Shown: in pieces, positions 24,001 through 36,000 of the stretch
Layout: every line of letters starts with the position of its first letter
Position numbering within the stretch: the stretch's first letter is position 1
Assembly: GCA_037043455.1 (NCBI GenBank)
Contig: JAWPHD010005106.1
Coordinates: 1 to 64,000, forward strand
Direction of reading: 5' to 3'
DNA from: Cyrtodaria siliqua
Lineage: Eukaryota > Mollusca > Bivalvia > Adapedonta > Hiatellidae
DNA: 64,000 nt
Position numbers and translations under genes: made by a program
The notes under the pieces: model-generated
What the model was told of the DNA's origin: nothing
Databases searched by the model: none
Seen by the model: the letters and a program-made list of their open reading frames with translations, nothing else

Positions 24001-27000
24001 TATTAAACAGTTGGCAAAATGATATAACGCGAGGCTCTTGCCGAGACGTGTCTAAGGCCTGCATCTCTCGTCACCCGAACACGAACGATTTATCTTTTAT
24101 ACCGGGTAATAAAGGGTATAACACTCGCAGATGTATATAAGGCCTGCATCTCTCGATTTATCTTTCATACGGGTATAACACTCGTAGATGTGTCTAAGGC
24201 CTACATCGCTCATCACCTGAACACGAACTGTATCTTTCATATCGGTTATTAAAGGGAATAGTACACAACAGTATTATAACATCTACCTTAGATCGGCAGG
24301 AAACGACCCGATTCCACCTTCAGTTGAAATGGCGTTATTTGGAATGGATGCCGGATTGTCCATATCATTCTCCTCCAGACATGGATATGGTGAGGTGATT
24401 GTTGGTGTTGTACTGGTGGATGAAGTACTCGTTGAAGGTGTCGTACTGGTGGATGAAGTACTTGTTGAAGGTGTCGTACTGGTGGACGAAGTACTCGTTG
24501 AAGGCGTCGTACTGGTGGATGAAGTACTTGTTGAAGGTGTAGTACTGGTGGACGAAGTACTTGTTGAAGGTGTCGTACTGGTGGACGAAGTACTCGTTGA
24601 AGGTGTCGTACTGGTTGACGGAGTACTTGTTGAAGGTGTCGTACTGGTGGACGAAGTACTCGTTGAAGGTGTCGTACTGGTGGACGAAGTACTTGTTGAA
24701 GGTGTCGTACTGGTGGATGAAGTACTTGTTGAAGGCGTCGTACTGGTGGACGAAGTACTTGTTGAAGGCGTCGTACTGGTGGATGAAGTACTCGTTGAAG
24801 GCGTCGTACTGGTGGATGAAGTACTCGTTGAAGGCGTCGTACTTGTGGATGAAGTACTTGTTGAAGGTGTCGTACTGGTGGATGAAGTACTCGTTGAAGG
24901 TGTCGTACTGGTGGATGAAGTACTCGTTGAAGGCGTCGTACTGGTGGACGAAGTACTCGTTGAAGGTGTCGTACTGGTGGATGAAGTACTTGTTGAAGGT
25001 GTCGTACTGGTGGATGAAGTACTTGTTGAAGGTGTCGTACTGGTGGATGAGGTACTTGTTGAAGGTGTCGTACTGGTGGATGAAGTTCTTGTTGAAGGTG
25101 TCGTACTGGTAGATATACTAAAACTTGATGAAGGTGTCGTACTGGTGGATGAAGTACTTGTTGAAGGTGTCGTACTGGTGGATGAAGTACTTGTTGAAGG
25201 TGTCGTACTGGTGGATGAGGTACTTGTTGAAGGTGTCGTACTGGTGGATGAAGTACTTGTTGAAGGTGTCGTACTGGTAGATGTAGTATAACTTGTTTCA
25301 GGTGTCGTACTGGTGGATGAAGTACTTGTTGAAGGTGTCGTACTGGTGGATGAAGTACTTGTTGAAGGTGTCGTACTGGTAGATGTAGTATAACTTGTTT
25401 CAGGTGTCGTACTGGTGGATGAAGTACTTGTTGAAGGTGTCGTACTGGTGGATGAAGTACTTGTTGAAGGTGTCGTACTGGTGGATGAGGTACTTGTTGA
25501 AGGTGTCGTACTGGTGGATGAAGTACTTGTTGAAGGTGTCGTACTGGTAGATGTAGTATAACTTGTTTCAGGTGTCGTACTGGTGGATGAAGTACTTGTT
25601 GAAGGTGTCGTTCTGGTGGAAGAAGTACTTGTTGAAGGTGTCGTACTGGTGGATGAAGTACTTGTTGAAGGTGTCGTACTGGTGGATGAAGTACTTGTTG
25701 AAGGTGTCGTACTGGTAGATATACTAAAACTTGATGAAGGTGTCGTACTGGTGGATGAAGTACTTGTTGAAGGTGTCGTACTGGTGGATGAGGTACTTGT
25801 TGAAGGTGTCGTACTGGTGGATGAAGTACTTGTTGAAGGTGTCGTACTGGTAGATATACTAAAACTTGATGAAGGTGTCGTACTGGTGGATGAAGTACTT
25901 GTTGAAGGTGTCGTACTGGTGGATGAAGTACTTGTTGAAGGTGTCGTACTGGTGGATGAAGTATAACTTGTTGAAGGTGTCGTGCTGGTAGATGAAGTAT
26001 AACTTGTTGAAGGTATCGTGCTGGTAGATGTAGTATAACTTGTTAAAGGTGTCGTGCTGGTAGGTGTAGTATAACTTGTTGAAGGTGTCGTACTGGTAGA
26101 TGTAGTATAACTTGTTGAAGGTGTCGTACTGGTAGATGTAGTATAACTTGTTGAAGGTATCGTGCTGGTAGATGTAGTATAACTTGTTAAAGGTGTCGTG
26201 CTGGTAGATGTAGTATAACTTGTTAAAGGTGTCGTACTGGTGGATGAAGTACTTGTTGAAGGTGTCGTACTGGTAAATGTAGTATAACTTGTTGAAGGTA
26301 TCGTACTGGTAGATGTAGTATAACTTGTTAAAGGTGTCGTGCTGGTAGATGTAGTATAACTTGTTAAAGGTGTCGTACTGGTAGATGTAGTATAACTTGT
26401 CAAAGGTGTCGTACTGGTGGATGAAGTACTTGTTGAAGGTGTCGTACTGGTAAATGTAGTATAACTTGTTGAAGGTATCGTACTGGTAGATGTAGTATAA
26501 CTTGTTAAAGGTGTCGTACTGGTAGATGTAGTATAACTTGTCAAAGGCGTCGTGCTGGTAGATGTAGTATAACTTGTTAAAGGTGTCGTACTTGTCGACG
26601 AAGTACTTGTTGTAGGTGTTGTACTTATAGTTGAAGGGCAATCATATTCATCCGTGTTATCACCATATCCACAATCGTTTATGCCATCGCAAACTTGGCT
26701 CGCGTTTAAACATATGTCTTCATCAATACATTGAAACTGATCCGGAGGACATACAACTAAAATGAGCAAAAATAAATGTTTAGTATTAATTAAACAGACG
26801 TACATCATGTATCATGTCACTGTGTATAAGTGTTGTTGCAGCAGTTAACCTGCATGCACTTGTGGATTATGAATGCATGTTTATCCCGTTACAATAGGAT
26901 AAGATGTTTAGACTGCTATTCTTTAAGGGGTCGTTACTTGCAATTCGTAATAAAGGCTAAACCTTTAATGGTGTTGTTTGTGTCTTAAATGACGTATCTT

Positions 27001-30000
27001 AAATGAGAATGTCTAAGCCCTTGGCGACGAGCCTAATTAAGTATTAACAAATTGCGTTGGATTATTAAAACAAATGTCTAAAGCGGTCTTAGACATTGGA
27101 AGTTAAGAGCATTTCGACCGTGAAGGGGCAAAGTCAACGCTAGCTCAAAGATGGTAAAAGTGGAAAAGAGCACTATTTTTATTCGACCGTGAAGGAGCAA
27201 TGTCAACGCTAGCTCAAGGATGGAAAAAGTGGAAAAGAGCACTATTTTGATTCTTGATAAGTAACAGAAAATATGCAGAAACGGGCATTGTTGCTTTTGT
27301 TGTGGAGGATTGGAAATACGGTATATTTTTTACACTTTGTCGGATATTGGAGTTGATAAGAGTGACGTGTTCTCGCCATCTCCGCCGCTCGTGGGAGCAG
27401 CTCGATGAGCAAAGCAACCCTTCAAAAATTAGGTGAACATTTTGCCTCACAAGAAAACGTGCCATTTGAGAGGCATCCATTTCGACAACTTAAACAAGAA
27501 GACGTTGAATCGACAGATCAGTTTGTGGTTAGACGTAGGCTGAAATCTGAAACATGTGCATTTAGGGACAACAAATATGAGCAAATAAAAGGGTCCAACT
27601 AATTGAGAAGTATAAAAAGACAGACTTTGGAAAAATGCTTTAGAAGAAAAAATGCAAAGATCGTACACTAAACAAACTTTTGGACATAGAAAGAATATTT
27701 TTGAGAATGCAGATAGGCACGCCAGATCAATGGCCACTGTTATGTCAGAATTTGTAAACAAGTTGTCATTTAAAAAGGAAAAGATGAGATGAGAATACAG
27801 AAAAACAAAAAATGAATTAAAATGCTTTAATTGTGGCTATGAAGGGCATAAGGCAAAATATCAAAGCTGTCCAGCCAGGGGGCAACATTGCAGAATCTGT
27901 TCAAGGATTGAAAAAAATCGGAATTGTAAACAGAAAAGCGGAAAAGGGAAGAAATAAAATAAGGAATGTAATTTAAAGTGAAGAAAATGATGAAGAAAGA
28001 GGGGATACAGGATTTACATTTATTTTAAAAGACAAATATCCACAGAATACATCGATCAACATCCGAGGAATACAGCTAAAATGTATTATTGATTCCGGAG
28101 ACAGCAGCACTGTTACTGACAGAGGGAATGTCTCAAGCAAAACGGGATTCAATGCAACCATGAGAAACGAAAAAAGACACTGTATGCCTATGGATCAAAA
28201 CCGTCATTGGAAGTTGCGGGAGTGTTTTGGACCGATGTGAGTTATGGTGAGAAAACGGTACGTAATGTTGAATTTGTTGTTAAGGAGGGAAAGGATAGTC
28301 CTTATTGAGCTTTAACACGACAACAAATATTGGAGTAGTTAAAATTGTAAGACAGAGCGGTGATCAGCAAAGCTGACAATCGCCGCACGATGATGCTCAT
28401 ATATTTGAAAAATATGCGGATGCTTTTCAAGGCTTTGGAACACTAAAGAAATATCAGCTAAGCATTCCGATTGATGAGACGGTCCAGCCAGTGGTCCAGC
28501 CGACATGACGAGTTCCGTACCAGCTGTGTGAAAGACTCGAGCACACGTTAAATGAGCTTGAGAACATGGACATCACTGAACGTGTCAGTGGACCTTCTAA
28601 ATGGGTTTCACCCAAAGTCATTGTGCCGAAACCAAACAATGACATGCGTGTATGCGTGGATATGAGGCAGGCCAACACCGCAGTCCAACGGGTTCGACAC
28701 CAAATCCCAACGGTAAACGAAGTGCTGCAGGACCTAAACAACAGCAAGTACTTCAGCAAACTGGACATCAACATGGCGTATCATCAAATTGAGCTGTCAC
28801 CTGAATTACGCGCGATTACAACATTCACAATTACAAGCGACTTATGATCGGTATTTCCTGTGTTTCGGGGCTGCATCAGTCAATTCTACAGCAAATTATC
28901 TCAGAATGTGAAGGGGTTCACAATATCATGGATGATAAAATAGTGCACAGTGAAGCAAAAGAAGAACATGACAAGAGATTAGATCACGTGTTAAATGTGT
29001 AAAAACAAAAGGTATTAACAGTGAATAAGGATAATGTCAAAGCTTGTCTTCATGTGACATGAGTTGTGAGCAATGTATCGGACCTGACGCGTGAGTTGTT
29101 GAAGTAAAACGATGAGTCTAAATTGGGTAAATCGCAGCAAACTGCTGTGAAGAAATGGATGTCTAGAGCAGAAACGCTAGCGTACTATTACAAATACGTG
29201 CCGACCAAAGTGAGATTTAAGTCCGGTGGGGCTTGGAGCCGAGCTAGTTTAAGAGCAAAACGATGAATCCCGCGCGATAAAGTATGCAAGAAGAAGTCTT
29301 ACAGACGTCGAAAGCAGGTACTCGCAGACTACAAGGTAGGTCTGAGTTGCGTCTGGGCTCTTAAACGTTTCCATCCGTGGTTATACGGTACTGAATTTGA
29401 ATTACTGACGGCTTGTAAAGTGTTATACATTTATACGGCTAGGTCAAAACCATGTGCTAGGATAGAGCAATGGGTGCTTTTATTGCAACCAAACACATTT
29501 AAGGTAAAGCCATTGAGGGTGTTAAAAACATTGTCGATGCTCTGTCAAGGAGACGAATGTCTAAACCAAAGGCATTACAATAATTAAAGCACAACCCGAG
29601 TGCAATACACCCTCCTCGCCAGGATAAATAAATAATACGTGCATATATAAATGTCAGGGACGCTTAGCTGTGAAAAGCATACCTCCTATGAGTCTATATT
29701 CAGTACCGACAGTAGAGCTATGACTCCCTTTATTCAGAAATTTGTCAGAGTATGCGTCAGGACTCCAGGCCTGGAATTCAACAACCATTCTTCAAGCTAT
29801 TCTTAGTCTTGAACTCAAGTACTCAAATTTCGTTCACAAATATTTCCATGACCTTCAAAATTAAACAATCGTATGAAGTTGCTATTTATTAGCAGTTATC
29901 ATACTTATACATAGCAGCTTGAAATACTTGACACTTATATAACTATTTGTGATTGAAATTTGCATACTTGGGCTTAAGTCTAAGAATATGGTTGGTGAAT

Positions 30001-33000
30001 TCAAGGCCAGATCGTATTTTCAGCGCAGTTTCTAAAGGTGTATTGCAATTCCTGCCTAAACAAACCCTAGGAATTGACTAAGCCCGTATTATCACATTTT
30101 CATGCTTAAAACACACCACAGATAAGGATATTTACGCTGATCTAGTCGTTTTCTGAAAAATGTATCGTCATTTTGCAGCCTGCGTTTATCTCTCAAAATA
30201 TGACGCGAGATTGTCGTATAGTGCAACTTCCTCCTACATCTAGTGCCACTAGAGTTGGGCGCTCTTATTCCATATTCGGAAATCTCGCGAGATACTTCGA
30301 AATGTAAACACTGACTGCAAAATATTACCAAAATAGATAGTCGTTACAAAAAATGATATCCTTGTCTTTGGTGAGTTTTATGCATGGAAATGAAGTAATA
30401 ATAGTTTAGTCTCCTGTCATATGGAGTTAGTTTAGGCAAGCATTGCGTTTTCATCAATCGCGCCGATAGTCGTTACAAAATACGATATCCATGTCTTTGG
30501 TGAGTTTTATGCATGGAAATGAAGTAATAACAGTTTAGTCTCCTGTCATACGGAGTTAGTTTAGGCAAGCATTGCGTTTTCATCAATCGCGCCGAAAAAT
30601 GCGTTGTAGCAGGGCTTATATTTTCACCCCAGGTGGTAGTGAACGCCAGTAGTGAATGACAAATTTACCAAAAAGCGCTTACGCATTTCATGGAATTTAT
30701 TATTCACTGCCGGCGTTCAAAACCGAAAAGATGCCGAAAAATTGCAAATCAATTCTTAAATAAGATATGTTTCAGTCAATGCGAATGATAGGTAAATACT
30801 ACATATGTTAAAGTAAAGAATTTCGTGATTTTTTTATCGAGAGCTTCGGTAAAGTGTGTATTGTTGTATTATGTTTTGCGAAAATGTTGAATATTTTTAG
30901 TTGTACATTCAAACACTGCAGGTGTGAATGGCCTTAAAGCTACAAAGCCTGCATTTAAATCGCTTTCTTCTTTGTAGGTGTGTCTTTATTTGTAACTTCA
31001 TGTTACACCAGCCCTTGCGAAATCGGGTATTTAAGCGACCAAGTTTAACGAAGGACATCATTTACTTTATATACATCGAGCATTGCACATCGTTTCTCTC
31101 CACAGGTAGTGTTATGATTTACAAGAAAAAAACGTTTGCCTCTTTCGTGACTCGAACACACGACCTTCTAATGTATAGTCCATCGTGCTTATCACTGAGC
31201 TATGGCGAATGTTCTATATTTAGTAACATATGCTATGATTCGAAATAACTTAACATATATGAATGACCCTCAAGATGTATCAGTATATACTCCAGTATCT
31301 CGCACATATAAATAACCATGCGTGGTGTAAGACTATTCATTATCAATTTAACTAAGACTTTAGTCTCGATTTTTTATTAGCGGATGATAAGTTGGTGTGG
31401 GTGTGTGTGCCCTAGTTATTATGTAATGACAATGTAGTGTTAGAAATGCAACAATATTCCGTGGTCTAGGGGTAAAACTGTCATGTTACAAATAAAACTG
31501 CAATGTCCTTGGTTCAAATCTCGTTCTGGGCAACTCATTTTTTTTGTTCATAAAATATATTCGGAAGCCGTGTATTATCGATGTTACCTCTAGGCTAGAT
31601 AAAATGTGATATGTTACGCTTATATGCCGACTTTTTGGACATTCGTCGAATTGAAACTACTTCACCCGTGACATTCATATTCATGAGTTAGTATCAGTTT
31701 TTGTAAAGCGTTTGTAGATTTAAAGATAACTTTTGAAATCGCGTTTATTTGTATTAAGTATGTTTGATAACGTTGTCTATATATGTTCAACAATTATATT
31801 TTAATGCACTATTATGTTACAGAGGTAGTTGAACAAGATAACCGTTCACACCTGAGGGGTATTAGTTTAAATAAAGATAAATGAGCGTGTATTGCAAACG
31901 ATTTTTGTTATGTATGATTGTAATCTAATAGGGGAAAGGGTGCTTTTTTGTTATGTATGATTGTAATCTAATAGGGGAAAGGGTGCTTTTTTGTTATGTA
32001 TGATTGTAATCTAATAGGGGAAAGGGTGCTTTTTTGTTATGTATGATTGAGACAAGTCAGTTTGGTTTTACACTTGATCCACTGCGGTAATCCAGAGATA
32101 AGAAAAAAAATTGAACTATCCATTTCAGAGTTTATATTAGAAAGTGTATACTTACATTATTAATGTTTGGTATTTCAAATATTTAGACATTGATAACTAT
32201 ATATTACAGTTTTCCAATATATAACTTACTGTTTGACAATACGTGATATGAAGATACAAAGTAAATAGTAAATAACAAATATCAGCAGAATTTCGACCTT
32301 CTCGTTTTTCCTACAGCAGAATATAGCTTATAATACATACTGCAATTTGTCTCGTCCGACCCATCTTCGCAATCATCCTCATAATCGCATTTATAGTCGA
32401 TAGGTATACATTGACCATCATCGCAGGTGAACTGGTTCGGTTCACATGTTGTGATACCTGTATTCAATATTATTATAAAATAGAAAAAATAAAGAAATTC
32501 TGTTGGATCAATGCTGGTCACATGATTCCTGCTAAAAAGACCTATTGACCTGAGAAATGTATATTGACTTTTCCTATTGACTCAAAGGCGAGGCTAAAAT
32601 AAAAATGCGCGAGCGAACGTGAATAGGTACGAATGTACAATAGAATGACGTCATCGGGATCAAAAAATGTCAGCCGATGACAGCTGAAGAAAAAAAGAAA
32701 ATAATAGAAAATGGAGATGCCGATAATACTAAAAGGGCAACATTAACGGCGGTACATTTCTTTAACCTATGATTTTATAATAAAACTATTATTGCCTTTT
32801 GAGGACGTACATGGTTTTATCGACCCTAGAAAAGACATAGGACGTTGTCCGAGGTCAATATGCCTTTTTTCGGGTCGATAAAACCATGTATTCACCTCAT
32901 CAAAAGGCAATAATTGTATAATGAAAATACCTCTGCATAAATCAGTATACATACATCAGCACCATAGATGCTAACACGTCACATTTTAACCGGAATATAA

Positions 33001-36000
33001 TAACTCGGACAGAATTTCATATTTATGTTTTTTAGGAACAAACTCATAATATACACGGATCAAAATGTCCAATTGCCCACTTTTGTATCTTAAGTATTTT
33101 CTTATTTTAAATGTATTTTATAATAGTTGTGTGATAATTATTGTTTTGACAAATAGTAATAAAAAATAAAAATAAAAAAAATGTTTAAATTGTTACACAT
33201 TTACAGAGGTACCTTCGAAAATATTATTGACGTATTCTTATGTGGTTAATTAGGAATTTTGACTAGTATATGTATGTTTTACGTGGAATGAAAGAACAGA
33301 GATCCTAAATGAATGTAGCGACATAGCTAAACAATCTCTATTACTGAGGGTTTCTAATTCATAATGTTGATTAAATCCCGTAATAAAATGCATTTGAAAT
33401 AACACACACAAACAGTATGTTCTAAATGTTTTAGCAAAGTTATGAAAATTGAACGAAATTAATATACTGAAACGAAAAAGAAACGCAACTCGGGAATTCC
33501 GCTATATATAGTATGTACAATATGCTGCTGTTAATCGAATTTCGTTGTAATATGTGGAATTAAGCGTGCAGTATATACAATATATAGCGGAAATTTCCGA
33601 GATATGCTGCTGTCAATCGAATTTCGTTGTAATAATATGTGGATTTAAACGTGCAGTATATACAATATATAGCGGAAATTCCCGAGTTGCGTTTCTTTTT
33701 CGCTGCAGTATACTTACAGTTCTCTTCGTCAGAGGCATCATAACAGTCGATTATCATGTCGCACGTGTTGTTCTGACTAATACAATCTCCGTTATTGCAT
33801 TCGAATTCGTCATAGGCACACTTGCATTTTTCTCCAGTGCAGTGAAACATACCATTCTTGCATTCACTAAGTCAGAAAGGACATGATTAAAGTAGCAGAA
33901 TATGCTTATTGTCAAGTTTAACGGAGATGATAGAGACTTTGTGTCAAGTATTTGTGTACATTTGCATTAAATCGCCCAATGTGCACAACCGTTAATAGAA
34001 ACAAATTATTAGCAAAAGGCACGCTGACCTTTTAACTCTTGTGTTTACATAAACATTACTTTGCTATAAATTAACCATTTGGATCTGCACACTTCCTGTA
34101 TTGTGCTTGGCGTCGGCGCAGCGTGTAGCGTGTAGGGGATACAGTGTAATTAGTACACAACTAATTATTCGGTATAGTGTGTACAGTTTAATTCATTCAG
34201 TTTATTTGTTAGCGTAATTCTCTAAGTTGTTACGCTTCCGATTGCTTCGTCAACTGTTTCAGTTTATGTGTTAATAAGCATATTCTGCCTTTAAGAAGAA
34301 AACTGTTTGCTTTAAGTTTAAGTCGTAATCACACTGCTTTAAGTTTAAGTCATAATCACACGCCTTTTATTATAATACAGGTTCTGTATAAAACACAGTA
34401 GTTTAATATGTTGTTCAGGGCCTTTTTATCGGTTTTTGGGAAGGGGCCTTTTGCCCTTAATTGCGGAAACAAATCCATAATGAAATTTCCAAGGTAAGTT
34501 TAAAAAATGGGGAAATCTGCATGATTTAAAAAGAAATTTGGGTGTGGAAGGAGACTTATACAATTTAGATATATGCTTATGTAAATGTGGGGAAGGCAGC
34601 CAGCCCTCGCCCACTTGCCGAATATTCTGACATGGAGGCCAAAGAATGGATTAACCCTTCACCCCACTCCAACCCGCCGCGCCCGCCAAACTATGACGTG
34701 ATTGTATACGGATATGTTAAATGTCAAGGGGCCTTTTTATTTATTATATTTTATTAAAATGACAAATAACATTGTTCGTGCTATTCCATTAAAAAATATA
34801 CATGGGCCCCAGGAAGGCACTTTTGGAATTGAACACCTAGACCCGTCGATGCAAAATTGAGTTGAAAGAACCAAATTTCGGATAATATGGTTCACCCATA
34901 AATCTTTATTAAATTGCCTTTCTGTGGTCCCGGGTATGTTTTAATGGAATAACCATTACCTAAATATTGCATATATGAACAATTCAGAAGAATATAGGCA
35001 ATAGTTTGTAAAGAAATGAATACCAGTCTAATAATTATATGGCAAACGATAGCCAGTCAATTGACAGAGAAAAGTATTATATATATATATATATATTCAC
35101 AGAAATATAATACGTACCAATCCTGGCAATTCTTTTCTATTTTGGTTCCCGGTGGGTAATCTCGACCATCATGCAAACATGTACAATTGCTTGCCGGGAT
35201 ACATCTATTTCCTGAAAATGCAAAAATGTATGCGTCAACTTTTCGAGCTCGTTTGTCACGGCAATTTGAGCAATTAAACTATGTTGACTTGCTAAGAAGT
35301 TTTGAAAGCAACTTTTTCTCCTGTTAGAACATATTTTCGTCAGGTATGGAACTTTTCTTAATAGACGAATTGTTGGTATCCCAAATGATTATTTTATTAT
35401 CATTATTATTATTTTTGTTTGTCAACGAAGCATTTTATCGTTATCTGAATCGTAGTCAACCTTTCTTTTCTACTATGGTTAATGGTATCTATCCTAAATA
35501 ACCTCAACTCAACAAAGCTAACATTTCTTATACGGTCACTTATTTCCGCGATTGAAAATGGAGAAATTATAAGCGCAATCTACGACAAAGAGATGACTTC
35601 AATGCTGACATTGTTAATTATTCGCACTTAGACGGGGATGTTCCACGATTCCTCGTACTTCTTTATCCTAGTTATTGTTGTTTGTCTTTAATGCGTTTTT
35701 GTTTTGTTTTGTTTTTGTGAGAGGTGTTCTATAAATGCGTCTTTCCCTTACTGTTGTAACTACTTTTATATAATCATGTGAAAGAAATGTCTTCATTCAA
35801 ACCAAAGTTTTTGGCGAATGAGATGGTTTAGAGTTTCCCTATATATACCCCTATACTTGTATAGGCATGAGATATATACCATGTATACTGAGCCTTTCTA
35901 CACGTGAAAAAATATCACGTGCTTTATCATAACTGTACATGAACATTTATAACAAATAAACCAAGCAATCATACCTTCTAGAACGAAATCCGCAGGGCAG

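Larger units (their letters stand above)
29591..32340. other. Non-coding intronic stretch with short repeats and tRNA-like fragments
   Basis: No exon is seen here. It holds a ~124-bp tandem duplication (30341-30594), a hairpin with GTGAACGCCAGTAGTGAAT arms (30639-30721), two tRNA-like fragments and a 43-bp triple repeat (31910-32045). Confidence 0.7.

Noticed and set aside
24329..25291. Open plus-strand frame of 320 codons ([11 protein letters not shown] repeats)
   Set aside because: Antisense shadow of the 33-nt mucin repeat; any frame stays open when the period is a multiple of three. No splice or homology support.
25859..26641. Second minus frame of 260 codons ([11 protein letters not shown] repeats)
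   Set aside because: Shifted frame of the same exon. The Ser/Thr/Pro frame links correctly to LDLa and module 1.
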